From assembly GCA_036267875.1 (NCBI GenBank), contig DATAVE010000157.1, forward strand, positions 5,246-69,245: 64,000 nt of DNA, read 5' to 3'. The stretch comes from DASZTV01 sp036267875 (lineage in GTDB: Bacteria > Actinomycetota > Actinomycetes > JAFAQI01). The notes beneath the pieces were generated by a model. It worked only from the letters and a program-made list of their open reading frames with translations, was not told the DNA's origin and searched no databases. Below are positions 51,010 to 60,098 of the stretch, in pieces; the stretch's first letter is position 1, and each line of letters opens with the position of its first letter. The translations under genes were made by a program, and so were the position numbers.

Positions 51010-51971
51010 GTCGCGGTCTTCTTCGCTGGGGTCTTCTTGACCGCGACCTTCTCGGCGGGTGCCGTCTTCTTCGCGGCCGGAGCTGTCTTCTTGGCAGCGA
51101 CCTTCCGCCCGGGGGTTGCCCTCTTGGCTGGCACATCGACGACCGAAGCGACGAGCTGCGGGTGCTTGATCGGGCTCGGCCCGTCCCCGCCCGCTGGGCC
51201 GACGGGCGTGCGGGTCTTCGCCTTGAAGAGCCCGATCTTGTTGCCCAGGAAGACCAGCGGGTCGTACTTGCGGTCGACCACGCGCTCCTTCATCGGGATG
51301 ATCGCGTTGTCCGTGATCTTGATGTGCTCCGGGCAGACTTCCGTGCAGCACTTGGTGATGTTGCAGAGGCCCAGACCCTCGTCCTCCTGGACCATGTGCT
51401 GGCGGTCCTCGGTGTCGAGTGGGTGCATGTCGAGCTCGGCGTAGCGGATGAAGAAGCGCGGACCCGCGAAGGCCGGCTTGTTCTCCTCGTGGTCGCGGAT
51501 GACGTGGCAGGTGTTCTGGCACAGGAAGCACTCGATGCACTTGCGGAACTCCTGGCTCCGCTCGACATCGACCTGCTGCATCCGGTACTTGCCGCCCTTG
51601 TTGTCCGACGGCGGCGCGAACGCCGGCACCTCACGCGCCTTCTCGAAGTTGAACGACACGTCGGTCACCAAGTCCCGGATGACCGGGAAGGTACGCATCG
51701 GCGTGACCGTGACGGTCTCGCCGTCCTCGAAGGTCGACAGGCGGGTCATGCACATCAGGCCGGGCTTGCCGTTGATCTCCGCGCTGCACGAGCCGCACTT
51801 GCCGGCCTTGCAGTTCCACCGGATCGCCAGATCGCTCGCCTCGGTGGCCTGGAGACGGTGCAGCGCGTCGAGGACTACTTCGCCGTCCTCGACCTCGACC
51901 GTGTAGTTGACGAAGTCTCCACCCGACGCGTCGCCGCGCCAGATCCGCATCGGCAGCTTGCGGGCACTCAC
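51006..51971 (-). CDS. sdhB: Succinate dehydrogenase iron-sulphur subunit with histone-like tail
   Basis: 321 residues. [2Fe-2S] cysteines C54, C59, C62, C74; cluster ligands C145-x2-C148-x2-C151-x3-C155 and C203, C208, C213 for the [4Fe-4S] and [3Fe-4S] centres. The core ends near 250; residues 280-321 are Lys/Ala/Pro repeats (KKTAPAAKKTAPAEKVAVKK) like a histone H1 or HU-type tail, which is unusual for SdhB. GTG start overlaps the sdhA stop (GTGA). Operon order sdhC-sdhA-sdhB. Confidence 0.92.
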   Translation of the reverse strand: MSARKLPMRIWRGDASGGDFVNYTVEVEDGEVVLDALHRLQATEASDLAIRWNCKAGKCGSCSAEINGKPGLMCMTRLSTFEDGETVTVTPMRTFPVIRDLVTDVSFNFEKAREVPAFAPPSDNKGGKYRMQQVDVERSQEFRKCIECFLCQNTCHVIRDHEENKPAFAGPRFFIRYAELDMHPLDTEDRQHMVQEDEGLGLCNITKCCTEVCPEHIKITDNAIIPMKERVVDRKYDPLVFLGNKIGLFKAKTRTPVGPAGGDGPSPIKHPQLVASVVDVPAKRATPGRKVAAKKTAPAAKKTAPAEKVAVKKTPAKKTAT

Positions 51972-53767
51972 TTGGCAGGCTCCTCGAACAGCTTGGCGAG
52001 ATCGGCGGGCATCTTGGGAAGTGGCTTGCGGGTGATCGCGACCTTGCCGTTCTTCTCGGTCACGATGAGGTTGACCGTGCCCCACTTCGGGTCGGTCTTC
52101 GGGTAGTCCTCGCGGGTATGACCGCCGCGGCTCTCGGTGCGCTCGAGAGCCGCCTTGCCCACCGCCTCGGAGACCAGCAGCATCGAGCGAAGGTCCAATG
52201 CTGTGTGCCAGCCCGGGTTGTAGGCCCGGCCGCCCTCGACGGTGATGTTGGCAGCGCGCGCCTTGAGCTTCGCGACCTCCTTCAGCGCCTGCTCCATCTC
52301 CGACGCAGTTCGGATGATCCCGACCAGCGCGAACATCTGCTCCTGCAGCTCGTGCTGGATCGCGTGCGGGTTCTCCCCGCCCGAAGAAGCGAAAGGAGCG
52401 AGGGCCGCCGTCTGGGCCGCTGCAACCGAGGCAGCCGGTGCGGCCGGTCGCTTGGCCACCTTCCTGGTGTACTCAGCCGCGCTCTCACCGGCGCGCTTGC
52501 CGAAGACCAGGAGGTCCGACAGCGAGTTGCCGCCGAGCCGGTTCGACCCGTGCATGCCGCCGGAGCACTCGCCGACGGCGTAGAGCCCTGCGACGCTTGC
52601 CGCCTGGCTGTCGGCATCGACCTCGACGCCACCCATCACGTAGTGGCAGGTCGGCGCAACCTCCATCGGCTCGGCGGTGATGTCGACGTCCGCGAGCTCC
52701 TTGAACTGGTGGTACATCGACGGCAGTCGCTTGTGAATGTCCGCCGCGCTACGCCTGGTGGCGATGTCGAGGTAGACACCGCCGTGGGGTGACCCGCGAC
52801 CGGCCTTGATCTCGGAGTTGATGGCGCGCGCGACCTCGTCGCGCGGCAGCAGCTCCGGTGGGCGCCGGTTGTTGATGTGGTCGTCGTACCAGCGGTCGGC
52901 CTCTTCTTCGGTGTCGGCCGTCTCCGCTTTGAAGTAGTCGGTGATGTAGTCGAACATGAAGCGCTTGCCTTCGGAGTTGCGAAGGACGCCGCCCTCGCCG
53001 CGCACCGACTCCGTGATGAGCAGACCTCGCACCGACAGCGGCCACACCATGCCGGTCGGGTGAAACTGGATGAACTCCATGTTGATCAGCGAGGCCCCGG
53101 CCGCCAGCGCGAGCGCGTGGCCGTCGCCGGTGTACTCCCAGGAGTTGCTCGTGACCTTGAACGCCTTGCCGATGCCACCGGTCGCGAGGATCACCGAGGG
53201 CGCGTTGAGCTGGATGAACGAGCCGGTCTCACGCCAGTAGCCGAATGCGCCGGCGACCCGGGTGCCGTCCTTGAGGATCTCGGTGATCGTGCACTCCATG
53301 TACACGTCGATGCCGAGGTCCACCGCGCGCTGCTGGAGGGTGCGGATCATCTCGAGGCCAGTGCGGTCTCCGACGTGAGCCAGACGCGCGTAGCGGTGAC
53401 CGCCGAAGTCGCGCTGGGAGATCTTGCCGTCCTTGGTGCGGTCGAACAGCGCGCCGTACTCCTCGAGCTCCCAGACCCGCTCGGGAGCCTCCTGGGCGTG
53501 CAGCTGCGCCATACGCCAGTTGTTCAGCATCTTGCCGCCGCGCATGGTGTCGCGGAAGTGGACCTGCCAGTTGTCCTCGGGCCACACGTTGCCCATGGAC
53601 GCAGCGATTCCGCCCTCGGCCATGACCGTGTGGGCCTTGCCCAGCAAGGACTTCGTCACGATGGCGGTGCGAGCGCCGGCCTCGTGCGCGGCGATCGCGG
53701 CGCGAAGGCCAGAGCCGCCCGCACCGATGACAACGACGTCGTAGTCGTGGACCTCGTGATCAGCCAT
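51968..53767 (-). CDS. sdhA: Succinate dehydrogenase flavoprotein subunit
   Basis: 599 residues. FAD motif VVVIGAGGSGLRAAIAAHEAG, substrate segment QFHPTGMVWP, catalytic-region HGSNRLGGNSLSDLLVFGKRAGE, and C-terminal HTREDYPKTDPKW. Resembles the Sdh1 (Rv0248c) type. ATG at 53767 overlaps the 3' end of sdhC by eight bases. Oxidises succinate to fumarate at the inner face of the membrane. Confidence 0.93.
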   Translation of the reverse strand: MADHEVHDYDVVVIGAGGSGLRAAIAAHEAGARTAIVTKSLLGKAHTVMAEGGIAASMGNVWPEDNWQVHFRDTMRGGKMLNNWRMAQLHAQEAPERVWELEEYGALFDRTKDGKISQRDFGGHRYARLAHVGDRTGLEMIRTLQQRAVDLGIDVYMECTITEILKDGTRVAGAFGYWRETGSFIQLNAPSVILATGGIGKAFKVTSNSWEYTGDGHALALAAGASLINMEFIQFHPTGMVWPLSVRGLLITESVRGEGGVLRNSEGKRFMFDYITDYFKAETADTEEEADRWYDDHINNRRPPELLPRDEVARAINSEIKAGRGSPHGGVYLDIATRRSAADIHKRLPSMYHQFKELADVDITAEPMEVAPTCHYVMGGVEVDADSQAASVAGLYAVGECSGGMHGSNRLGGNSLSDLLVFGKRAGESAAEYTRKVAKRPAAPAASVAAAQTAALAPFASSGGENPHAIQHELQEQMFALVGIIRTASEMEQALKEVAKLKARAANITVEGGRAYNPGWHTALDLRSMLLVSEAVGKAALERTESRGGHTREDYPKTDPKWGTVNLIVTEKNGKVAITRKPLPKMPADLAKLFEEPAK

Positions 53768-54623
53768 GGAAGCGCACCGCCGTCCCGAACGCGTGGCTGT
53801 AGTCGTGAAGGTTGCCGGTTGCGACGAGGCGCACGTAGAGATCGGTAAGGCCGACCCAGACAAGCGATGCCCACGCCCATCGGATGTGGTGCTTGTTCAG
53901 CCAGGACACCATGGTCCACCACTTGTAGCGGAGCGGATGCTTGGAGAAGTGGTTGATGCGGCCAGCCGTGATGTGGCGGCAGGAGTGGCAGCCGAACGTG
54001 TAGCCGATGATCAGGACCGCGTTGATGACAAATACGAACGAGCCCACGCCGATGAAGAAGTGGTGCCCGCCGCCGGGTACGTCGTAGATGAACGATCGAA
54101 CCGCGTCGTAGGTCAGGAAGCCCGAGAACAGTGCCGCGGCGTACCACGCGTAGCGGTGAATGTTCTGGAAGATCAACGGGAAGCGGGTCTCGCCCGAGTA
54201 CTTGCCATGCGGCTCAGAGACGGCGCATGCGGGCGGCGACAGCCAGAACGATCGGTAGTACGCCTTGCGGTAGTAGTAGCAAGTCGCGCGGAAGCTGAGC
54301 GGGAAGATCAAGATCAGCAGGGCGGGCGACACCCAAGTGCCGATATTCCAGTGCGCCCAGGCGATCGCCGACGGGCAGCCATTCGCCAAACACGGCGAGT
54401 AGAACGGCGACAGGTATGGGTCGGCGTAGTACTCAGGAGTCTTGATGCCAGCCTGCATCACGCTGTGGTGGTCGAATGCGGCCCACGTCGAGTAGACGAT
54501 GAACGCGCTGAAGCCGATGAACGTGATAAGTGGCAGCAGCCACCAGCGGTCCGTTCTGAGCGTTTTTGCCTTGATTGCCGCTCTCGCAGTCGAGCGTTCC
54601 TGCGCCACCGTCTCAGTCGCCAT
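53760..54623 (-). CDS. sdhC: Succinate dehydrogenase membrane anchor subunit
   Basis: 287 residues, the single five-helix cytochrome b-type anchor of the Rv0249c type. Helices around LLPLITFIGFSAFIVYSTW, WVSPALLILIFPLSF, YAWYAAALFSGFLTYDAV, FFIGVGSFVFVINAVLIIGYTFG and WAWASLVWVGLTDLYV, with His ligands such as in FQNIHRYAWY and CHSCRHITAGRINH. ATG at 54623. First gene of sdhCAB. Confidence 0.9.
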   Translation of the reverse strand: MATETVAQERSTARAAIKAKTLRTDRWWLLPLITFIGFSAFIVYSTWAAFDHHSVMQAGIKTPEYYADPYLSPFYSPCLANGCPSAIAWAHWNIGTWVSPALLILIFPLSFRATCYYYRKAYYRSFWLSPPACAVSEPHGKYSGETRFPLIFQNIHRYAWYAAALFSGFLTYDAVRSFIYDVPGGGHHFFIGVGSFVFVINAVLIIGYTFGCHSCRHITAGRINHFSKHPLRYKWWTMVSWLNKHHIRWAWASLVWVGLTDLYVRLVATGNLHDYSHAFGTAVRFHG

Positions 54624-54727
54624 TTGTCGGCGGCCGTCCCTTCTAGAACACGTCGGTTGCGGCGGTCCCCGCACCGACCGATGACCTTATCTTCGACCCG
54701 TTGGTGTGTTCTCCGTCACCCCGCCGC

Positions 54728-54743
54728 TGTGTCATTAGTCACG
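54728..54743. promoter_or_regulatory. Candidate Crp/GlxR-type operator
   Basis: TGTGTCATTAGTCACG matches the half-sites TGTGA-N6-TCACA at eight of ten positions. It lies about 105 bases before the sdhC start and about 80 before the divergent DUF7455 gene. GlxR/Crp proteins control sdh operons in corynebacteria. By eye only; a lone 16-mer in a 196-base intergenic region. Confidence 0.3.
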
Positions 54744-54819
54744 GGCTCGTTACAAGCTGAATAACACGCGCGGCGCGGCGCGGAATCGCACTTGCAGGTG
54801 TGGTGTTGTATGGGACGTG

Positions 54820-55023
54820 ATGACAACGACGGCCACTGCTGCACCCACGCTCTCGCCGGCTGACCGCTGCGATCGCTGCGGAGCCCGGGCGATCGTTCGC
54901 GCCGTCCTGCCTGGGGGCGGGGATCTGCTGTTCTGCGGTCACCACGGCCGCGAGCACGCGGAACGGCTTCGTCAGGTCGCCGTGGAGATCCACGACGACG
55001 AAGGCGTCCTCGCTGCCGGCTAG
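54820..55023 (+). CDS. DUF7455-type small zinc-ribbon protein
   Basis: 67 residues from the ATG at 54820 (a GTG one codon earlier is possible). CDRCGARAIVRAVLPGGGDLLFCGHHGREH gives a Cys-x2-Cys and Cys-x-His-His metal site. Small actinobacterial protein of unknown function, divergent from sdhC. Confidence 0.8.
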   Translation: MTTTATAAPTLSPADRCDRCGARAIVRAVLPGGGDLLFCGHHGREHAERLRQVAVEIHDDEGVLAAG

Positions 55024-55030
55024 CGGTCCG

Positions 55031-55849
55031 CTACCGCGGCATTGCCGCGCGCGCCGTCCAACGGCCATCCATCGAAAGCACCCGCAACGGCAGCCCGAAG
55101 GCCGCTGACAGCGTCGACGAGTTGAGAGCGGTCTCGATCGGCCCGGCCGCAACGACGCGGCCTTCGCGAAGCAGCAGAGCGTGGGTGGTCCCTGATGGGA
55201 TCTCCTCGACGTGGTGCGACACGAGGACCTGCACCGGCCCTGAGTGATCGTCGGCCAGTCGGCTCAGCATTCGAAGCAGGGCCTCACGTCCGCCGAGATC
55301 GAGACCCGCCGCAGGCTCGTCGAGCAGGAGAAGCTCGGGGTCGGTCATCAGCGCCCGCGCGAGCTGCACCCGCTTGCGCTCGCCCTCGGACAGCGTGCCG
55401 AACTCCCGCTCGATCAGCAGCCGAGCACCGACCCAGGTCAGCAGATCGCATGCCCTGGCGACATCGCCCGCGTGGTAGTCCTCGTCCCCCCGGCGAACGC
55501 AAGCCTGCGCCGCAGTGAGTACGACGTCGATCACCAGCTCATCGGCAGGCAACAGATCGGCGAGTGACGCGCTCGCCCAGCCGACCCGGGGTAGGAGCTC
55601 ATCGAGGTCGGCGTCGTCGAGGTATTCCCCCAACAGCTGCACCCGGCCGGTCGTCGGTCGCACCGCGCCGGCGAGCGCGCCGATCAGCGTGCTTTTGCCG
55701 GCACCGTTTGCGCCGAGCACGACCCAGCGTTCGCCAGCACGAATCGTCCAATCGAGCGCGTGCAACGTGACCTGGCCGCCGCGGCGTACTTCGACACCTT
55801 CGAGACCGGCAACGACCTGCTCAGTTTGCAGATCAAGCGCAACACTCAC
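55031..55849 (-). CDS. ABC transporter ATP-binding protein, orphan
   Basis: 272 residues from a GTG at 55849. Walker A GANGAGKST, signature LSEGERKRVQLARAL, Walker B LLLLDEPAAGLD and HHVEEIP with the switch His. No membrane gene is adjacent in phase; the permease just upstream (in transcript order) already has its own ATPase. Sequence is closer to ModF/iron-type single ATPases. Substrate or role unknown; a frame open further upstream is not protein-like. Confidence 0.8.
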   Translation of the reverse strand: MSVALDLQTEQVVAGLEGVEVRRGGQVTLHALDWTIRAGERWVVLGANGAGKSTLIGALAGAVRPTTGRVQLLGEYLDDADLDELLPRVGWASASLADLLPADELVIDVVLTAAQACVRRGDEDYHAGDVARACDLLTWVGARLLIEREFGTLSEGERKRVQLARALMTDPELLLLDEPAAGLDLGGREALLRMLSRLADDHSGPVQVLVSHHVEEIPSGTTHALLLREGRVVAAGPIETALNSSTLSAAFGLPLRVLSMDGRWTARAAMPR

Positions 55850-55914
55850 GTCAGGAAACGCTAGATGCTCCTGATGCGAATGTCCGTTTAGACACGCGCT
55901 TGCTTTGGAGCCGG

Positions 55915-56700
55915 CTAAGCCTTGCGATAGGCCCGTACGGCAAGCGGAATGAACAGGCCCATCAGACCGACCATCCAGAGCACCCCGACCCAGACGTGGT
56001 TGCCGGTCGAGGTGCCGAGCGCCAGTGCGCGCATCGCGTCGACGATCTGGGTGATCGGCTGGTTGTTGGCGAACGCCTGCATCCAGCCAGGCATCGTCTG
56101 GGTCGGCACGAACGCCGAGCTGACGAACGTCAGCGGGAACACCCAGATCAAGCCGAAGGCCTGCACCGACTCCTCGTCCTTGATCGCCAGTCCGATGAAC
56201 GCCGACAGGCAGCACGTCACCAGGCCGAGCAGCAGCGCCAGTCCGAACATCGCGATCGCAGCAAGTACGCCGCCGTGGAAGCGGAACCCGACGGCGTAGC
56301 CGACCCCGACGATGATGACCAGCGTCACGAGCAGGCGGACGATGTCCGCGCCAAGCCGGCCGAGCAACACCGCGCTACGCGCGATCGGCATGGCGCGCAG
56401 GCGGTCCAGCACACCGGTCTTGAGCTCCATCGCGAGCGAAATCGCAGTCCCGAACGAGGTGAACGCCGCGGTCTGGCCGATGACACCTGGCAGCAGATAG
56501 TCGACGTAGCCACCCTGCGCGCCGGTCGCGATCGCTCCCCCGAACACGTAGCGGAAGAGCAGCGTGAACATCACCGGCTGAATCACGGTGAAGACGATGA
56601 ACGCCGGGACCTTGAACCAGATCTTGAGGTTGCGCCTGGCCATGGTCAGGGCGTCGAACGCCGACCAGCCGATCCGGCTGCTGATGCTCATCTCACTCAT
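55915..56700 (-). CDS. ABC-2 type permease, daunorubicin-resistance (DrrB) type
   Basis: 261 residues with six helices; MELKTGVLDRLRAMPIARSAVLLGR is the DrrB-type loop and PLTFVSSAFVPTQTMPGWMQAFANNQPITQIVDAMR the conserved late segment. Exports a drug- or lipid-like substrate with the ATPase whose gene overlaps its start by eight bases (ATGAGTGA). Confidence 0.87.
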   Translation of the reverse strand: MSEMSISSRIGWSAFDALTMARRNLKIWFKVPAFIVFTVIQPVMFTLLFRYVFGGAIATGAQGGYVDYLLPGVIGQTAAFTSFGTAISLAMELKTGVLDRLRAMPIARSAVLLGRLGADIVRLLVTLVIIVGVGYAVGFRFHGGVLAAIAMFGLALLLGLVTCCLSAFIGLAIKDEESVQAFGLIWVFPLTFVSSAFVPTQTMPGWMQAFANNQPITQIVDAMRALALGTSTGNHVWVGVLWMVGLMGLFIPLAVRAYRKA

Positions 56701-57691
56701 CGCCGGCCTCCTGGGCCTCGTCTTCGGCACGGTGCCCGGTCAGGGCGAGGAACACGTCGTCGAGCGAGGGGCGGCGTACACCGAGGCCGGTGACCTTGAT
56801 TCGCTTCGCATCGAGCGCGCGCACCACCTCGAGCAGCACGGCGGAGCCGTTGCGGCCGGCACGCACTGTGACCTCGGCCTTCTCCCTGTCAGCCGTTGGC
56901 TCACCCTCGCCGCAGCCCGTGACGGCGTTGACCGCGGCTGTGAGCTTTCGCGAGTCCGTGACGACGAACTCGACAACGTCACCGCCGATCGTGTCCTTGA
57001 GATCGTTGGCGGTGCCCTCGGCGATCACTCGGCCACGGTCGAAAACCACGATGTTGTCCGCGAGCTCGTCAGCCTCTTCGAGGTACTGAGTGGTGAGCAG
57101 CAGCGTCGTCCCTGCAGCCACCAAGTCGCGGATCACCTGCCACATGTCCGAGCGGGCCCGCGGGTCGAGGCCGGTGGTCGGCTCGTCGAGGAACAGCACG
57201 TTCGGCCGCGCTACCAAGGATGCCGCGAGGTCGAGCCGGCGCATCATGCCGCCGGAGTAGGTCTTGGCTCGGCGTTCCTTCGCGTCGGCCAAGCCGAAGC
57301 TCTCGAGCAGCTCGGTCGCCCTGTCACGTGACGCCTTCGGGCTCATGTGGAACAGCCGACCGATCAGCTCGAGGTTCTCCCGGCCGCTGAACTCCTCGAC
57401 GATCGCCGCCGACTGGCCGGCGAGGCCGATCGAGCGACGCACTCCCGCCGGATCGGCAACGACGTCGCGACCGTCGACGATGACGCGGCCCGCATCTGGC
57501 TCCAGCAACGTCGTCAGGATCTTGACGGCTGTCGTCTTGCCTGCGCCGTTGGGCCCAAGGACACCGAGAACGCTGCCCCTGGGCACGACCAGATCGATTC
57601 CGTCGAGCGCCTTCACCTTGCCGAAGTACTTGCGTACTCCTTCAACGATGACCGCGTTTTCGCTTTCAACTGTCGTCTTTGCACGCGCCAC
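56693..57691 (-). CDS. ABC transporter ATP-binding protein, DrrA type
   Basis: 332 residues from a GTG at 57691. Walker A GPNGAGKTT, Q-loop GLAGQSAAI, signature YSGGMMRRLDLA, Walker B LFLDEPTTGLDPRAR, and the C-terminal DrrA domain (RRPSLDDVFLALTGHRAEDE). The GLDPR motif and length place it in the drug-resistance subfamily. Couples to the downstream DrrB-type permease, with which it overlaps. Confidence 0.9.
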   Translation of the reverse strand: MARAKTTVESENAVIVEGVRKYFGKVKALDGIDLVVPRGSVLGVLGPNGAGKTTAVKILTTLLEPDAGRVIVDGRDVVADPAGVRRSIGLAGQSAAIVEEFSGRENLELIGRLFHMSPKASRDRATELLESFGLADAKERRAKTYSGGMMRRLDLAASLVARPNVLFLDEPTTGLDPRARSDMWQVIRDLVAAGTTLLLTTQYLEEADELADNIVVFDRGRVIAEGTANDLKDTIGGDVVEFVVTDSRKLTAAVNAVTGCGEGEPTADREKAEVTVRAGRNGSAVLLEVVRALDAKRIKVTGLGVRRPSLDDVFLALTGHRAEDEAQEAGDE

Positions 57692-57702
57692 GAGGCCAGA
57701 CC

Positions 57703-58980
57703 CTATCGGGGCGAAGTGACACCCAAATCCGAGATATTCGCAGAGCGTATCGATGCGTCGAGGACCTCGATCGTGTGCGCTAACGCGATGCTCTCGCCGG
57801 CGCGACGCAATGCGCTGTCGATCTGCATCAGGCACCCGGGGTTCGCCGTCACCAACAGATCGGCGCCAGTCGCTCGAACGTTCGCCGCCTTGCGATCGCC
57901 GAGCTCGCGCGCCGGCTTCGGATTGACCAGGTTGTAGATACCGGCCGAACCGCAGCAGATGTCGCCCTCGATTATCTCGCGCAGCTCGAGCCCTGGAATG
58001 CCGCGCAAGAGGTCACGCGGCTGCGCACGAACACCTTGGGCATGAGAGAGGTGACACGCGTCGTGGTAGGCCGCGACGACCGGCAGCGGGTTACGGATCG
58101 CGACCGGGCCGAGCTCGGCAAGCAGTTCGCTCACGTCGCGGCAGGCCGCGGAGAAGCGGGTTGCGCGCGCCGCCCATCCGGGATCGTCCGCGAGCAGCCG
58201 GCCGTAGTCCTTCATCGACGAGCCACAACCGGCGGAGTTGATGACCACGGCGTCGACTCGTGCCGACTCGAACTCGACGATCATCGCCTTCGCTCGGGCC
58301 ACGGCCTCCGGCTCCCGGCCGGCATGCAGCGAGAGCGCACCGCAGCATTGCTGCTTCTGCGGCACGACGACCTCGCAGCCCTCGGCGGCAAGCACCCTGA
58401 CCGTCGCAGCGTTGACGCCCGGGAAGAGCTCCCGCTGGACGCAGCCGAGCAGCATGCCGACGCGCATCCGCTGCTCGCCGACGGCGGGCGTCAGCGCCGG
58501 GATCGGCTCCCGCGGACCGAGCTGCGGAACGAGGCCCGCCATCGTTGCGAGCGTGCCCTTCATCCGGTTGCGGGCGAACCGCTGTGCTCCTGTCGCCTGA
58601 TAGGCGCGCAGGAGCGGTCGGAGCCGGCGCAGCCGGTTGGGATACGGGAAGAGCGAGAAGATCATCCGTCGCACTGCGGCGTCGCTTGACGACCGCTTTG
58701 TCGTCTCCTCGATCTGGGCGCGAGTCGCCTCGATCAGCGCGTCGTACTGCACACCCGACGGGCACGCGGTGACACAAGCCATGCAGCCAAGGCACGCGTC
58801 GAAATGGCCCACCGTCGTCTCGTCGAGCGGAGCCCCGTCGAGGACGTTCTTCATCAGGTAGATCCGGCCGCGGGGCGAGTCCATCTCCTCGCCCCACAAC
58901 AGGTACGTCGGACAGGTCGGCAGACAGAACCCGCAGTGCACGCAGTCCGAGATCAGCTCCCGCTGACGCTCGTCGCTCAC
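57703..58980 (-). CDS. glcF: Glycolate oxidase iron-sulphur subunit GlcF
   Basis: 425 residues. Two ferredoxin-type [4Fe-4S] motifs, CVHCGFCLPTCP and CLGCMACVTACP, then two CCG domains (QQCCGALSLHAGRE; GDICCGSAGIYNLVNP). Passes electrons from GlcD/GlcE to the quinone pool. GTG start at 58980 overlaps the glcE stop (GTGA). Last gene of glcDEF. Confidence 0.92.
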   Translation of the reverse strand: MSDERQRELISDCVHCGFCLPTCPTYLLWGEEMDSPRGRIYLMKNVLDGAPLDETTVGHFDACLGCMACVTACPSGVQYDALIEATRAQIEETTKRSSSDAAVRRMIFSLFPYPNRLRRLRPLLRAYQATGAQRFARNRMKGTLATMAGLVPQLGPREPIPALTPAVGEQRMRVGMLLGCVQRELFPGVNAATVRVLAAEGCEVVVPQKQQCCGALSLHAGREPEAVARAKAMIVEFESARVDAVVINSAGCGSSMKDYGRLLADDPGWAARATRFSAACRDVSELLAELGPVAIRNPLPVVAAYHDACHLSHAQGVRAQPRDLLRGIPGLELREIIEGDICCGSAGIYNLVNPKPARELGDRKAANVRATGADLLVTANPGCLMQIDSALRRAGESIALAHTIEVLDASIRSANISDLGVTSPR

Positions 58981-60098
58981 GGGGTCACCACGAATCGTCC
59001 GGGACACATTCGGCCGTCCGGATCGAACTGGTCCTTGATCCGCTGCATCACGGTGAGCCCGCGCACCGGTCCCCACACGTCAACGTCACGGCGAACATCG
59101 TCCGGAGCAGAAGCAACGACAACCTGCCCGTCGAGAGCCGACACCGCCGAGCGCAGTGAGGCGAGGGAGGCAAGCCCCTCCGCATCGACCGAAGCCTCGA
59201 TGACCCCACAGCCCACGTAGCAGCGCACCTGCGCAGCGGGCAGCACGTTGACAGCCGCGAGCGCGGCAGGCAGCTTGCCGATCCGGTGGGTGATCTTCAA
59301 CCCGATCCGGCCATCTGCCCACGCCCGCTGCCCGAACGACGACGGGGTCGACGAGCCTGCCGTGCCCCCGACTGCAGCGATCGCCAGGTCAGCCTGCTCG
59401 CTGACCGCTGACTCGGTCGACTCGAAGACGGTGGTCAGCGTCGTACCGTCCCACTCCGCGGCAACCGGCTCGACGCCCGTCGCGCGCAGGGTCGAGAAGC
59501 AGCCATACGGGTCGTCCGTCGGCGTCACCACAACCCGGCGCGCGACGGGACGCGGGTGTAGCCGGAACGTGCATTCGGCGATCACACCGAGCGTGCCGTA
59601 GGAGCCCGTGAACAACCGGCCCAGGTCATAGCCAGCGACGTTCTTCACGACCTTGCCACCGGCCTTTGCGACCGTTCCGTCGGCGAGGACGACCGTGCTG
59701 CCGATCAGCAGATCGCGAGGCGTCCCGTAGCGCAGCCGGCGCGGGCCACTTGCCGCGGTCGCGACGACGCCGCCGATCGTCGCTCCGGACTCGGGCGGGT
59801 CGAGGGCAAGCCATTGCCCGGCCTTGCCGACCACGCGCTGCACATCGGTGAGCAGCGCTCCGGCCTCGACAGTCACCACCAGATCACCGGCGGCATGCTC
59901 GACGATGCGGTCGATCCCCCGGGTGCTGATCGTCACGTCGGTCGGTAGGCCGGCGCCACCGCCATTCTGTTTGGTCCCAGCCCCACGCAGCCCGACGGTG
60001 CGGCCGTCGGCTTGCGTCGCCGCGAGCATCTCGGCCAACCGCTCGATCGACGCGGGCCGGACCAGCTCGGACGACGCCTGCGTCGCCTCAGAAGGCAT
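58977..60098 (-). CDS. glcE: Glycolate oxidase FAD-binding subunit GlcE
   Basis: 373 residues. FAD-linked oxidase domain: LRGAGTKQNGGGAG, STRGIDRIVEHAAGDLVVTVEAGALL, LDPPESGATIGGVVATAASGPRRLRYGTPRDLLIG. ATG at 60098 overlaps the end of glcD by eleven bases; a TTG two codons earlier is less likely. Accessory flavoprotein subunit of membrane-associated glycolate oxidase. Confidence 0.9.
   Translation of the reverse strand: MPSEATQASSELVRPASIERLAEMLAATQADGRTVGLRGAGTKQNGGGAGLPTDVTISTRGIDRIVEHAAGDLVVTVEAGALLTDVQRVVGKAGQWLALDPPESGATIGGVVATAASGPRRLRYGTPRDLLIGSTVVLADGTVAKAGGKVVKNVAGYDLGRLFTGSYGTLGVIAECTFRLHPRPVARRVVVTPTDDPYGCFSTLRATGVEPVAAEWDGTTLTTVFESTESAVSEQADLAIAAVGGTAGSSTPSSFGQRAWADGRIGLKITHRIGKLPAALAAVNVLPAAQVRCYVGCGVIEASVDAEGLASLASLRSAVSALDGQVVVASAPDDVRRDVDVWGPVRGLTVMQRIKDQFDPDGRMCPGRFVVTP

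Noticed and set aside
55031..57691. One three-gene ABC transporter (two ATPases plus permease)
   Set aside because: The DrrA/DrrB-type genes overlap by eight bases, whereas the third ATPase is 65 bases away, has its own start and belongs to a different ATPase subfamily.
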